Of a stretch of DNA of 64,000 nt, positions 26,001-35,429 are shown piece by piece. The notes under the pieces were generated by a model. It did no database searches. It was given only the letters and a program-made list of their open reading frames with translations, and was not told the DNA's origin. Position 1 is the stretch's first letter, and each line of letters starts with the position of its first letter. The DNA is from Lateolabrax maculatus (Eukaryota > Chordata > Actinopteri > Acropomatiformes > Lateolabracidae), in the NCBI GenBank assembly GCA_031216445.1, contig CM062218.1, positions 2,108,501 through 2,172,500 on the forward strand, given 5' to 3'. Position numbers and translations under genes: made by a program.

Positions 26001-27566
26001 GACTTGAGCTTTCAGTAACTGGTTAAAATTGGCAACATTTAATGCTTGTGGCTCTCACATGATTGACTAATGCCCCTGCATCGTCCTGGTCTAAATAACG
26101 CTTCCATGACGGCAGTCCCACCAGCAGTTTCTCCCTGTTGTTTGTCCCCTTCAGGGCTTCCTCCAGGACCTCTTCCTCCAACACAGGAAGTCCATCACCC
26201 CTGACAAGCTGGAGGTGTACACGGACACCATGGTAACAGGCAGGGGAGAGGGTCTGGATATTGGCAACGCTCACATCTGCGTGTCATCGACTTTTAATTC
26301 CATTCTGACTTTTTTCCCCCTGTAGATGAAGATGTTTGATAAAAATAGGGATGGCAGACTGGACTTAAATGACCTGGCCAGGTACTGTTGATCTGTGTCA
26401 TGTGAAAAATACAACAGCAAATATAATCTGAGTCAGTCAGACATCTCCTATAATCCACCATCTGGCATTTGACTCTTAAAATGAGGATGATAATCTTTCT
26501 TGTCGTCAGAATCTTGTCCCTGAAAGAGAACTTCTTACTGAAGTTTAAGATGGACGTAAGTTTGAAGTTTATTTAGATTTTTTGCTGAGAATTTCACCTG
26601 AATCAGTGGATTATGTGCTTTCACTAGTTAACAGTAATATTTAAAGCCAAATTTTCAGTTTCACACTTTTTACTTGCTATATTTGGTCTCAGGCTTGCAG
26701 TCAAGATGACAGGAAGAGAGACTTTGAGAAGATCTTTGCTCACTATGATGTTGTAAGTTTGAATTTAGATTTTCATTCCTGTTTACCATCTGACCAGAGG
26801 GAGCAGGGATATTTTTACAAAGTGAAAACATACATATTCTGGTCAAGATATAGCAGTGAATATCCGCTTTATGAATGTGTGTTAATACTGCATGCTGATC
26901 GTAACTAACAGAAGTTTCCAAAGATGCACTTTTTAGTTTATCTGGCACTTTTTCTCATTTGAAAAAAAAACTAACCAGGGAACTATGTAATTGGCAGATC
27001 TTGTTATAATTGTGAATAAATATAATATAATCGTGTGTGTGTAGAGTAAGACGGGTGCGCTGGAGGGCCCTGAAGTGGATGGATTTGTCAAGGACATGAT
27101 GGAGCTGGTGAAGGTAAAAACCTGTTACCATCACTGCTGTTAGATAGAAAAAAGTCCAAGAGTTAGACATTCAGACTGAAACCACACTCGTGTCTGGATA
27201 GTAAATATGAAGCGACAGCCAGGAGGTTTGTTTAATCTTTTAAAAATGTAAAAATGACAAATTGTGATGTTTTTAAGGTGAAGCATTCAAGCGCTGAAAT
27301 AATTTCAGCAGGCAGGTGCTCTGACTTCGTCAGGGAACCAGCAGCAACCAAAATGTTGAACTGTTCCTTTAATATCATGATGGAAGTATACAGTTACTGG
27401 TAGTCATTGACCTCTGACCTCTGTGTTCACCCCCCCGCAGCCCAGCATCAGCGGCACCGACCTGGACAAGTTCAGGAAAGCCCTGATGGGCCACTGCGAC
27501 ATCAACGGAGACGGGAAGATCCAGAAGAACGAGCTGGCTCTCTGCCTCGGCCTTAAACTCAGCTAA
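23086..27566 (+). CDS. scgn: secretagogin, six-EF-hand calcium sensor
   Basis: Eleven exons give 272 codons: 23086-23155, 24587-24657, 24892-24987, 25302-25391, 25880-25936, 26155-26232, 26326-26381, 26510-26555, 26693-26752, 27045-27113, 27441-27566 (stop TAA). Secretagogin is a cytosolic Ca2+ sensor of neuroendocrine and endocrine cells that binds SNARE and secretory proteins. Six EF loops are visible: [70 protein letters not shown] and [14 protein letters not shown], with conserved [10 protein letters not shown] and [13 protein letters not shown]. Length matches the family (276 in human). ATG at 23086 is the first in-frame start and places MDxALDxLDAA before EF1 as in the family. A strong acceptor-like site at 23057 suggests a possible noncoding first exon upstream. 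The 3' half of this gene is duplicated near 32865-34165. Confidence 0.96.
24031..24421. repeat. teleost interspersed repeat, AAGTACTGTACTT type
   Basis: Begins AACTAAGTACATTTATTAAAG, continues with TACTTTATACTTCTACTCCA and TTGTACTTTTTACTCCACTA, and ends GAGTACTTCTTCCACTGCTG. This is a widespread percomorph repeat inserted in scgn intron 1. A fragment of its end recurs at 42280-42325. Confidence 0.75.
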
Positions 27567-28056
27567 CAGACCCTCACAACATTCACACAAGGGACTTTTT
27601 CCTGTCATCACTTCCAACCTCTTCACTTCCATGTTCCTACTCCTTATTTAAATGTCTCTTTTCTGTCTCTGTTTTAATTTTAATATGTATCTTCCAATAT
27701 TTTCCCTTCCTCCTATCTTCTCTCTCCTCCCGCCTGACTCATTCCTTCTCCCATCTTAATTTCTGGAATTATATCTTCTCCTTTACTAACTCTCAGTTTG
27801 GTGTTAAAAGGCTGATGTTTCTACATATTTTATGCTCGTTAATATAACATTACATAATTTTATATATTTTTCTGTATTAAAATTCCCAGCAAAAGTCAAA
27901 ATAATGTGTATTAAATGTGGATTTATGCCACCTTGATTTAAATATAGCTTTGAGTTATAACATACTGCATGGCATGCTGCTTTATTCGCAATGTGGTAAT
28001 ATATGAAACAGTGTCTGCATGAAATTATTGTGAAACCAGTAACATGAATGACGGTT

Positions 28057-28062
28057 AATAAA
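28057..28062 (+). terminator. scgn: scgn poly(A) signal
   Basis: AATAAA about 490 bases after the stop, followed by a T/G-rich stretch (TTTGTCAGCTGTGTCTTTC). Confidence 0.7.
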
Positions 28063-28919
28063 CTGATTTAATCTTTGTCAGCTGTGTCTTTCTTCTTTAA
28101 CACAACAAAAGCGTTAAATTCATTGCAAACAACATAATAGGAGTCAAGTCTGCCGAGAGTCCCGGCAAACCACATTCAGTGTCGTATTTACATAAGTCCA
28201 TATACTGTAGTAATAGAATAGAAGTAAATACTGAATATCCCTGCTGGGATTTTTCATTACATTGACTTACCTCAACCACCTTAGAGCAGTATCTAAAAGG
28301 GTTGAAACTGAGGTAAAAAATATATCACATTTAACATTCACATACAGCAAAAAACATAATGCAATAAGTTTACTTTGTTAGTAGTGAAAGTTATATCTAC
28401 TTTTACTTCTCTTAAACTGTTCTGTGGCAATGCAACGAAGAACCCTGCAACAAAAACTGCATTATAAAGTCACTGCAGGTGGCTTTTTCTAGTCTGCTAT
28501 GACCAATGGCTGACTGGATGGAAGGAAATCTATCTGAAAACTGATTACATGCTTTGGAAAATCATCAGCAGTAAAATATAAAAGTAAAATATACAATTTT
28601 CAATGGGCTAAAGAATGTAAAACCAGCATTGTCCTTTTTAAGTTCCTTGTCTTGTTTGTTTTAAGAAGGCATACAGGGTTCTTTAGGCACAGTAGAAAGT
28701 CCCTCAACTAAATACTTTGCACTTTTTAACCTCACATCTACAACCTAGTGAGTATCTTCTGAACAACGTGATGGACAACAGAACACACATACATAAACTA
28801 TCCACAAGATGAAGGTCACAAAAAAATCATTTTTATGATGATCTTCAGACTGTTCTGAGAAACTGAATACTTCTTAGAGCTGAGTGAAAAGTAGCCAGTT
28901 ACCTAAAGTGTAAACACCT

Positions 28920-29093
28920 GCTCAGGTTGCCAGGCGGGACATGGCCGATATCGCCAGCCTGATTCCAATTACGTCATCAGCGTGAGACGTGATTGGCTCA
29001 GGTACCAACACTTAAAAGGACCACTGTGTTGGCAACTGTCATGAAGCAGAAACAGTTTCTGATTTTGTTGTTTGGTGTCAGTGCTCCAAAAAC
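28920..29093 (+). promoter_or_regulatory. copy A promoter: CRE-like, CCAAT and TATA-like elements
   Basis: Upstream of the start lie TTACGTCA at 28969-28976 (ATF/CREB type), GATTGGCT at 28991-28998 (inverted CCAAT) and TTAAAAGG at 29012-29019 (TATA-like). The spacing suggests initiation near 29040. The block is almost unchanged in copies B and C. Confidence 0.6.
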
Positions 29094-30827
29094 ATGGCTT
29101 CTGGATTTTGTGTGAGGTACTGTAGATATCTTCTCTTTATCTTGGCAGATGTTACTGTGCTAACTTGGGTTTGTTTTGTTCATATTTTCTTCTTTTTTTC
29201 CAGGGAGCTCTTATTCTTACTACTAGCCTTTGGACTGCATGCAAATGGTGAGCATTCATGCTGCACAAAGTGAAGGTCCATTTATTTACTTCTAAACTGA
29301 TCCTAGAAATGTTTCCTCTTTCTAGCACTCAGCTACAGAAGTGGAGGCTCCAGTGGCATTAAACCCTACTTTAAACCGGTTGAGGATTTCTCAAGTAGCT
29401 ACAAACCTGCTTTTACTTCCTCGGGTTATGAGGGCTCTGCACCGTCTGGAGGTTCTGTGAATAGTTATGGCCCCAGTTACACTGAAAGTGCTTCATCTCA
29501 GAACATGAAGCCTGCTGCCGCACCTAGTGCAGGAGGTTATAGTGGTTTTTATGGTCGGCAAGTAGGTAGATACAGTCCAGAGGGAAGTGTTCATAGTTCC
29601 AAGCCTGGTCCACTGACACATCAAAATCCACAGCAGCCACATTATCAAAGTAATCCTGAAGCAAATGGTGTTCCCCAGACCAAAGTGGACATGTGGAATT
29701 TGCCGCCGCAGCCGAGCTACCCGGCCAAGCCGCAGCCGAGCTACCCGGCCAAGCCGCAGCCGAGCTACCCGGCCAAGCCGCAGCCGAGCTACCCGGCCAA
29801 GCCGCAGCCGAGCTACCCGGCCAAGCCGCAGCCGAGCTACCCGGCCAAGCCGCAGCCGAGCTACCCGGCCAAGCCGCAGCCGAGCTACCCGGCCAAGCCG
29901 CAGCCGAGCTACCCGGCCAAGCCGCAGCCGAGCTACCCGGCCAAGCCGCAGCCGAGCTACCCGGCCAAGCCGCAGCCGAGCTACCCGGCCAAGCCGCAGC
30001 CGAGCTACCCGGCCAAGCCGCAGCCGAGCTACCCGGCCAAGCCGCAGCCGAGCTACCCGGCCAAGCCGCAGCCGAGCTACCCGGCGCCAGTGTCTCAAAG
30101 CAAAGCTGGCATGTGGAACTTGGCTCTTCCACAGGGAGGTGTCGCTCCAAGAAGTTCTAGACTAACAATTCAACCCAGACAAAATCCACAGCAGCCACAT
30201 TATCAAAGTAATCCTGAAGCAAATGGTGTTCCCCAGACCAAAGTGGACATGTGGAATTTGCCGCCGCAGCCCAGCTACCCGGCCAAGCCGCAGCCCAGCT
30301 ACCCGGCCAAGCCGCAGCCCAGCTACCCGGCCAAGCCGCAGCCCAGCTACCCGGCCAAGCCGCAGCCCAGCTACCCGGCCAAGCCGCAGCCCAGCTACCC
30401 GGCCAAGCCGCAGCCCAGCTACCCGGCCAAGCCGCAGCCCAGCTACCCGGCCAAGCCGCAGCCCAGCTACCCGGCGCCAGTGTCTCAAAGCAAAGCTGGC
30501 ATGTGGAACTTGGCTCTTCCACAGGGAGGTGTCGCTCCAAGAAGTTCTAGACTAACAATTCAACCCAGACAAAATCCACAGCAGCCACATTATCAAAGTA
30601 ATCCTGAAGCAAATGGCGTTCCCCAGACCAAAGCTGACATGTGGAATTTGCCGCAGCAGCCCAGCTACCCGGTGTATCAAAGCAAAGCTGGCATGTGGGA
30701 CTTGGCTCTTCCAGAGGGAGGTGTTGCTCCAACAAGTTCTAGACTAAATCCAATGCCGTCATTCTACCACCCCGGGTTGCGGCAGCAGCAACTGGTGCCT
30801 GTGTACGATGGCTTTCCTCGACCTTAG
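29094..30827 (+). CDS. copy A: secreted Pro/Tyr-rich tandem-repeat protein, 522 aa
   Basis: I do not recognise this gene. Exons 29094-29116, 29204-29247 and 29326-30827 (TAG) give 522 residues. The first two exons encode a signal peptide, MASGFCVRELLFLLLAFGLH ending at ANA. The mature chain starts LSYRSGGSSG, continues Gly/Ser/Tyr-rich, then has 16 copies of PQPSYPAK, a spacer with SKAGMWNLALPQGGVAP and NPQQPHYQSNPEANGV, 9 more copies, a third spacer with a single degenerate unit, and the C-terminus GLRQQQLVPVYDGFPRP. No cysteine is seen after the signal peptide and no ZP or other domain. Composition recalls the Pro-Gln repeats of fish egg-envelope ZP proteins, but the ZP domain is absent. 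Lys and Gln in each unit would suit transglutaminase cross-linking (inference). Copies B and C are paralogues. Confidence 0.8.
29706..30086 (+). repeat. copy A array 1: 16 x 24-bp coding repeat
   Basis: Units start every 24 bases from 29706 to 30066 and encode PQPSYPAK. All carry CCG for the Pro before Ser. Eighteen of 24 bases in a unit are G or C, against AT-rich flanks. The last unit ends PAP instead of PAK. Confidence 0.97.
30085..30653 (+). repeat. copy A higher-order repeat (spacer plus array)
   Basis: The spacer beginning at 30085 (encodes SQSKAGMWNLALPQGG onward, ending DMWNL) recurs at 30475, offset 390 bases. The spacer start also recurs in a third, shortened form near 30675. The array sits inside the repeated module, so there are repeats on two scales. 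Confidence 0.88.
30264..30476 (+). repeat. copy A array 2: 9 x 24-bp coding repeat
   Basis: Units start every 24 bases from 30264 to 30456. They encode the same PQPSYPAK, but every unit uses CCC rather than CCG for the Pro before Ser. Confidence 0.97.
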
Positions 30828-30990
30828 GTATCGTAACTGTACTGAGCTTACTCTTACAAAAACTTAATGTTAATGTAGACAATATTTGCTGTATTGTGCT
30901 TTTTGTGAGTGTAGAGGTTTGTTTTCAAATAGAAATGTCAGTGCTTATTTGGTAAATGCATTGTGAACTAAACATGGTTTGTGTTCTCAG

Positions 30991-31065
30991 GTTCCTGAAC
31001 TCTTCCTGGAAGCAGTCTGACATAAACTTTGTAAAATTCAATAAAGTAATTGAAACTGCACTCGG
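30991..31065 (+). other. copy A 3' UTR exon with poly(A) signal
   Basis: An acceptor GTGTTCTCAG at 30981-30990 precedes this segment, with AATAAA at 31040-31045. The donor would be TTAG|GTATCG just after the TAG stop at 30825-30827, so the stop ends its exon. Copy C has the same layout with AATAAA at 38763-38768. A read-through 3' UTR without splicing is the alternative. Confidence 0.5.
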
Positions 31066-31831
31066 TGTCTGTGGATGTAACTTTAAACTTCAAGTTAGTG
31101 TACAGTCTTTGAACTTGCTCTGCACAAAATATCAGTTAGATTAATACTGGGTTCTTCCTGGTTTTGGAGATTATATTCTTGGGACAAGAATATTGTGACA
31201 TGGTAGCTCAAAGCACTTTGTATGTAATAAACAAGTACTTTAATGAGAAATTTGGGTTTTCCTGCATTAAACTTATTGCGTTGTCATTAATCTCCCACAG
31301 TCCATTACACATTGGTGTTTGTCACTTTAAAACACTTTTAAAAATGTATGCTGTCATTCAATGATTTGACAGTTCTTGTGAATGAGCCTGCAACATAAAA
31401 CTGATTATGCTTTGGAAAATCAGTAACATACAATTTTCAACAACAAATGTGCTAAAGCTTGCAAAATCACCAGCATTGTCCTTAAATTCCCTGTGCCTTT
31501 CAAAGAAGGCATACAGGGGTTCTTTAGGCACAGAAAGTCCCTCAACTAAATACTTTGCATTTTCTTAGCTCACATCTACAACCTAGTGAGTATCTTCTGA
31601 ACAACGTGATGAACATAAAGAGCAGCAACCAAAGTCTGAAACTTAAATGTTTTAATCATTTGTTTAATAAATTTAAGTTTATTGTAATACAGCTCGTAAT
31701 TTAACGTGTTTGTGATGTTTTTAAGAAAAAGCTACATAAGAGCAACACAGTTCAATTCCAACAATTTTATTGAAGAAATAGTCCATATGAAAAGGAGTTT
31801 TATTTTTGTTCATTTTCATTTCATTGACAGC

Positions 31832-32134
31832 ATACATAAACTATCCACAAGATAAAGGTAAAAAAAATCATTTTTATGATGATCTTCAGACTGTTCTGAG
31901 AAACTGAATACTTCTTAGAGCTGAGTGAAAAGTAGCCAGTTACCTAAAGTGTAAACACCTGCTCAGGTTGCCAGGCGGGACATGGCCGATATCGCCAGCC
32001 TGATTCCAATTACGTCATCAGTGTGAGACGTGATTGGCTCAGGTACCAACACTTAAAAGGACCACTGTGTTGGCAACTGTCATGAAGCAGAAACAGTTTC
32101 TGATTTTGTTGTTTGGTGTCAGTGCTCCAAAAAC
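31832..32134 (+). promoter_or_regulatory. copy B promoter
   Basis: Same block as in copy A: TTACGTCA at 32010-32017, GATTGGCT at 32032-32039 and TTAAAAGG at 32053-32060, so copy B may still be transcribed. Confidence 0.55.
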
Positions 32135-32866
32135 ATGGCTTCTGGATTTTGTGTGAGGTACTGTAGATATCTTCTCTTTATCTTGGCAGATGTTACTGTG
32201 CTAACTTGGGTTTGTTTTGTTCATATTTTCCTCTTTTTTTCCAGGGAGCTCTTATTCTCACTACTAGCCTTTGGACTGCATGCAAATGGTGAGCATTCAT
32301 GCTGCACAAAGTGAAGGTCCATTTATTTACTTCTAAACTGATCCTAGAAATGTTTCCTCTTTCTAGCACTCAGCTACAGAAGTGGAGGCTCCAGTGGCAT
32401 TAAACCCTACTTTAAACCGGTTGAGGATTTCTCAAGAAGCTACAAACCTGCTTTTACTTCCTCGGGTTATGAGGGCTCTGCACCGTCTGGAGGTTCTGTG
32501 AATAGTTATGGCCCCAGTTACACTGAAAGTGCTTCATCTCAGAACATGAAGCCTGCTGCCGCACCTAGTGCAGGAGGTTATAGTGGTTTTTATGGTCGGC
32601 AAGTAGGTAGATACAGTCCAGAGGGAAGTGTTCATAGTTCCAAGCCTGGTCCACCAACACATCAAAATCCACAGCAGCCACATTATCAAAGTAATCCTGG
32701 AGCAAATGGTGTTCGCCAGACCAAAGCTGACATGTGGAATTTTGCTCAGCCCATCTACCCGGGCAAGCCGCAGCCGCCCAGCTACCCGGTGTCTCAAAGC
32801 AAAGCTGGCACGTGGAACTTGGCTCTTCCAAACAGCCCTTTACAGGTTTGCCATTATGACCCTTAA
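32135..32866 (+). CDS. copy B: truncated paralogue without repeat arrays, 188 aa
   Basis: Exons 32135-32157, 32245-32288 and 32367-32866 (TAA) read open for 188 residues. Signal peptide and N-terminal part nearly equal copy A. In place of an array there are two unlike units, QPIYPGKPQPPSYPVSQ. After KAGTWNLALP the homology ends and a new tail NSPLQVCHYDP follows, introducing the only mature-chain cysteine. The sequence then passes directly into scgn-derived DNA at about 32865. The C-terminal motif and 3' UTR exon of copies A and C are lost. It may be a short functional protein or a decaying copy; no premature stop or splice-site loss is seen in the retained part. Confidence 0.6.
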
Positions 32867-33218
32867 CTGTAATGCCCAATGGATGGAGACCTTCGAAAAC
32901 TGGCAAAATTGAAATTAAATTCACAAGTTTCTGACGATTTCTGTAGTTCTTCACTCAGGCCAAAACTTCCAATTGTACGAAACGCATTATGTTATAATAG
33001 GCAGAGAATGTTTGACTGTGCATGAACTCTTTCCAGTTTGGACATTGCATGAGCTGTCTGTCTTTTAGCATGGCCTTCAGGACAAACATTAAACTTTAAA
33101 GACAACAGAAAAGCTGAAATTCGACTCTTAAAATGAGAATAATTTTTCTTGTCAGAATCTTTTCCCTGGAAGAGAATTTCTTACTGAAGTTTATTTAGTT
33201 TCATATTTTAAATTTTAG

Positions 33219-33244
33219 TTTTTTTTTTTTTTTTTTTTTTTTTT
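33219..33244. repeat. T run
   Basis: About 26 T in a row in the scgn-like intron; the parent has only six at this place. Confidence 0.9.
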
Positions 33245-33941
33245 GCTGAGAATTTCACCTGAATCAGTGGATTATGTGCTTTCACTAGTTTAACAGTAAT
33301 ATTTAAAGCCAAATTTTCAGTTTCACACATTTTACTTGCTATATTTGGTCTCAGGCTTGCAGTCAAGACGACAGGAAGAGAGACTTTGAGAAGATCTTTG
33401 CTCACTATGATGTTGTAAGTTTGAATTTAGATTTTCATTCCTGTTTACCGTCTGTAAAAACATCCCCGCTCCCTCTGGCCAAAGTGAAAACATACATATT
33501 CTGGTCAAGATATAGCAGTGAATATCCGCTTTATGAATGTGTGTTAATACTGCATGCTGATCGTAACTAACAGTTCCCTGGTTAATTTAATATAAACTTG
33601 TGAGTTTTTTTTTTTTTCAAATGAGGGCAAAAAAGTGCCAGATAAACTAAAAAGTGCATCTTTGGAAACTTCTATGTCATTTGGCAGATTTTGCTATAAT
33701 CGTGAATTAATATAATCGTGTGTGTGTGTAGAGTAAGACAGGTGCGCTGGAGGGCCCTGAAGTGGATGGATTTGTCAAGGACATGATGGAGCTGGAGAAG
33801 GTAAAAACCTGTTACCATCACTGCTGTTAGATAGAAAAAAGTCCAAGAGTTAGACGTTCAGACTGAAACCACACTCGTGTCTGGATAGTAAATATGAAGC
33901 GACAGCCAGGAGGCGATTAGCTTAGCATAAGCACTGGATTT

Positions 33942-33960
33942 GGGGGGGGGGGGGGGGGGG
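33942..33960. repeat. G run
   Basis: About 19 G, preceded by GATTAGCTTAGCATAAGCAC, a fragment of a common teleost repeat that is absent from the scgn parent. Confidence 0.9.
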
Positions 33961-34159
33961 TTATTAATGTTACCATGGGAACAGTTTGACCCATGAGGAG
34001 TTACAGACATTGACCTCTGACCTCGGTGTTCACCCCCCTGCAGCCCAGCATCAGCAGCACTGACCTGGACAAGTTCAGGAAAGCCCTGATGGGCCGCTGT
34101 GACTTCAACAGAGACGGGAAGATCCAGAAGAACGAGCTGGCTCTCTGCCTCGGCCTCAA

Positions 34160-34390
34160 CTTTGTTTAATAAATTTAAGTTTATTTTAATGCAGCTCATA
34201 AGCTTTCACGTGTGTTTGTGATGTTTTTAAGATAAAGGGCTACGTAAGACAGAAACAAAGTTTTTCTTTTTTTTTTTTTGTTTGGTGTTGGAAATACTTT
34301 ATAATTCCAACAATTTTATTGAAGAAATAGTCCATATAAAAAGGTGTTTTTTGTTTTTTTTTTCCATTTTAATTTCATTGACGCCACACA
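34160..34390. repeat. second copy of the A-B spacer segment
   Basis: TTTAATAAATTTAAGTTTAT at 34166 and CAATTTTATTGAAGAAATAG at 34311 match 31660-31735 and 31760-31830. The scgn duplicate is therefore followed by sequence from between copies A and B. Confidence 0.75.
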
Positions 34391-35400
34391 TGAACTAGAA
34401 AATTTCACACTGAAATTTTTGGACTGGGCCAGCGGGGCAAGGATGCTCTCTGAACCCCGTATCATTTCAGATAACCCACTTCTACGTGCAATAAGTTCCA
34501 AAAACGAGTGTGGAGCTTGTAATTATGAGAAGGACTTAAGTCGGTCCATCGATGTCACACACCACCTGGTGATAATTCATGTTTCATGTTTGCTTCGTGA
34601 ACAGTTTAAAAAAAAAACAGACCAGGCCAATTTGGGCCAAAAACACCATAATAAGCGACACAGGTGACCGCATTTGTGGCACTCATTCCTTTAAAATAGT
34701 CTTCCAACGCAAAAACTACAAGTTCTACTGAAACCTTTGTTCCACTTCAAGCGGCACGGAGCTTCACTGAGGACTGATATGTGTTCGTATAGTGTTTCAG
34801 ATGTAGGAGCTGTCGCTGTTTAAAAGCTATCATTTCTGTAGCTACACACACTTACACATTAATGAACAAATATTCCCTGCAGAGGTCTGGACTGACCCCC
34901 CCGTCCTCAGACCTTATGCCCACACACAGCATCCTGAGTAACAGCTTTAACTTCCAAAGGCAAACCATGAATCCAATCCCAGAGATAACTCACCATCAGA
35001 ACAATAAAGTTATGTTGAAGTCAAATATGTACTTTTTATTGTAGTGTATTTATGTGAATTAGGTTAAAGCCATAGTCACACAATGGCAAACAGCAAGCAG
35101 CTCATTGTCAACTCACACTGCATTAATAACTGTCTCACACAATCTGTGACTCTGAACTATAGCAAACTAGTTAAACACAGTTTAAAAGACTAGAGAGAGA
35201 GAAAAGCTTTTGGCTCTTACCTGAGACAAACTCAAACAGACTCAAAAGTGTGAAATATAAACCAAAGCAGTACAGTGACACTTTATGTTCACTTCAGAGA
35301 TGTCCCACATCATCTGGTGATAATTCATGCTTCATGTTTGCTTCCTGAACAGTTAACCCTCCAGACCCCAGTACAAGTTTACATGTTGCTGCAGTTCACT
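34391..35400. other. stretch between scgn duplicate and LINE
   Basis: No gene recognised. A short internal duplication is present: 34555-34612 (CCTGGTGATAATTCATGTTT onward) and 35305-35356 share most bases. Confidence 0.5.
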
Positions 35401-35429
35401 GACAATCTCACTTAAATTAGCATTTTTCT

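Larger units (their letters stand above)
28530..31390 (+). repeat. tandem duplication unit A (about 2.9 kb)
   Basis: Sequence at 28530-28850 recurs at about 31390-31880. The promoter, exons 1-2 and the start of exon 3 recur at 31832-32830 and 36467-37330. The 3' flank 30828-31300 recurs at 38549-39030. The three units differ by scattered single bases in introns, indicating recent duplication. Confidence 0.85.
32865..34165 (+). pseudogene. scgn: partial, rearranged duplicate of the scgn 3' half
   Basis: 32868-33098 matches scgn intron 4 (about 25513-25748). 33118-34165 matches 26466-27560, so scgn exons 5-7 are missing. Remaining exon-like pieces: 33156-33193 (damaged [12 protein letters not shown], donor lost), 33358-33415 ([15 protein letters not shown]), 33732-33800 ([11 protein letters not shown], with VK changed to EK) and 34044-34169 (PSISSTDLDKF, GRCDFNRDGK, ending GLNFV and stop). 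Two short segments are inverted relative to scgn. Lacking the start, four EF hands and a donor, it cannot encode secretagogin. Confidence 0.88.

Noticed and set aside
29493..30150. Long open frames antisense to and out of frame with the copy A arrays (Arg/Leu-rich and Ala/Trp-rich); the same in copy C at 37100-38453
   Set aside because: The repeat units are multiples of three and lack stops in several frames, so open frames are automatic. They have no start context, signal or splice support, while the sense frame has a signal peptide and shared termini.
29706..30476. CRISPR-like regular repeats
   Set aside because: Units are contiguous without spacers and lie in an intron-containing eukaryotic coding exon.
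33969..33982. GTTACCATGGGAAC as an X-box in the scgn duplicate
   Set aside because: One base off the consensus, isolated, and beside a G run in pseudogene sequence; not counted with the mtss1 set.
32865..34165. A second working secretagogin gene
   Set aside because: Start, first four EF hands and one donor are missing, and segments are inverted.
34344..34667. Open frame of 107 codons between the scgn duplicate and the LINE
   Set aside because: Starts in a T/A-rich duplicated spacer, no homology recognised, no signal peptide or domain.
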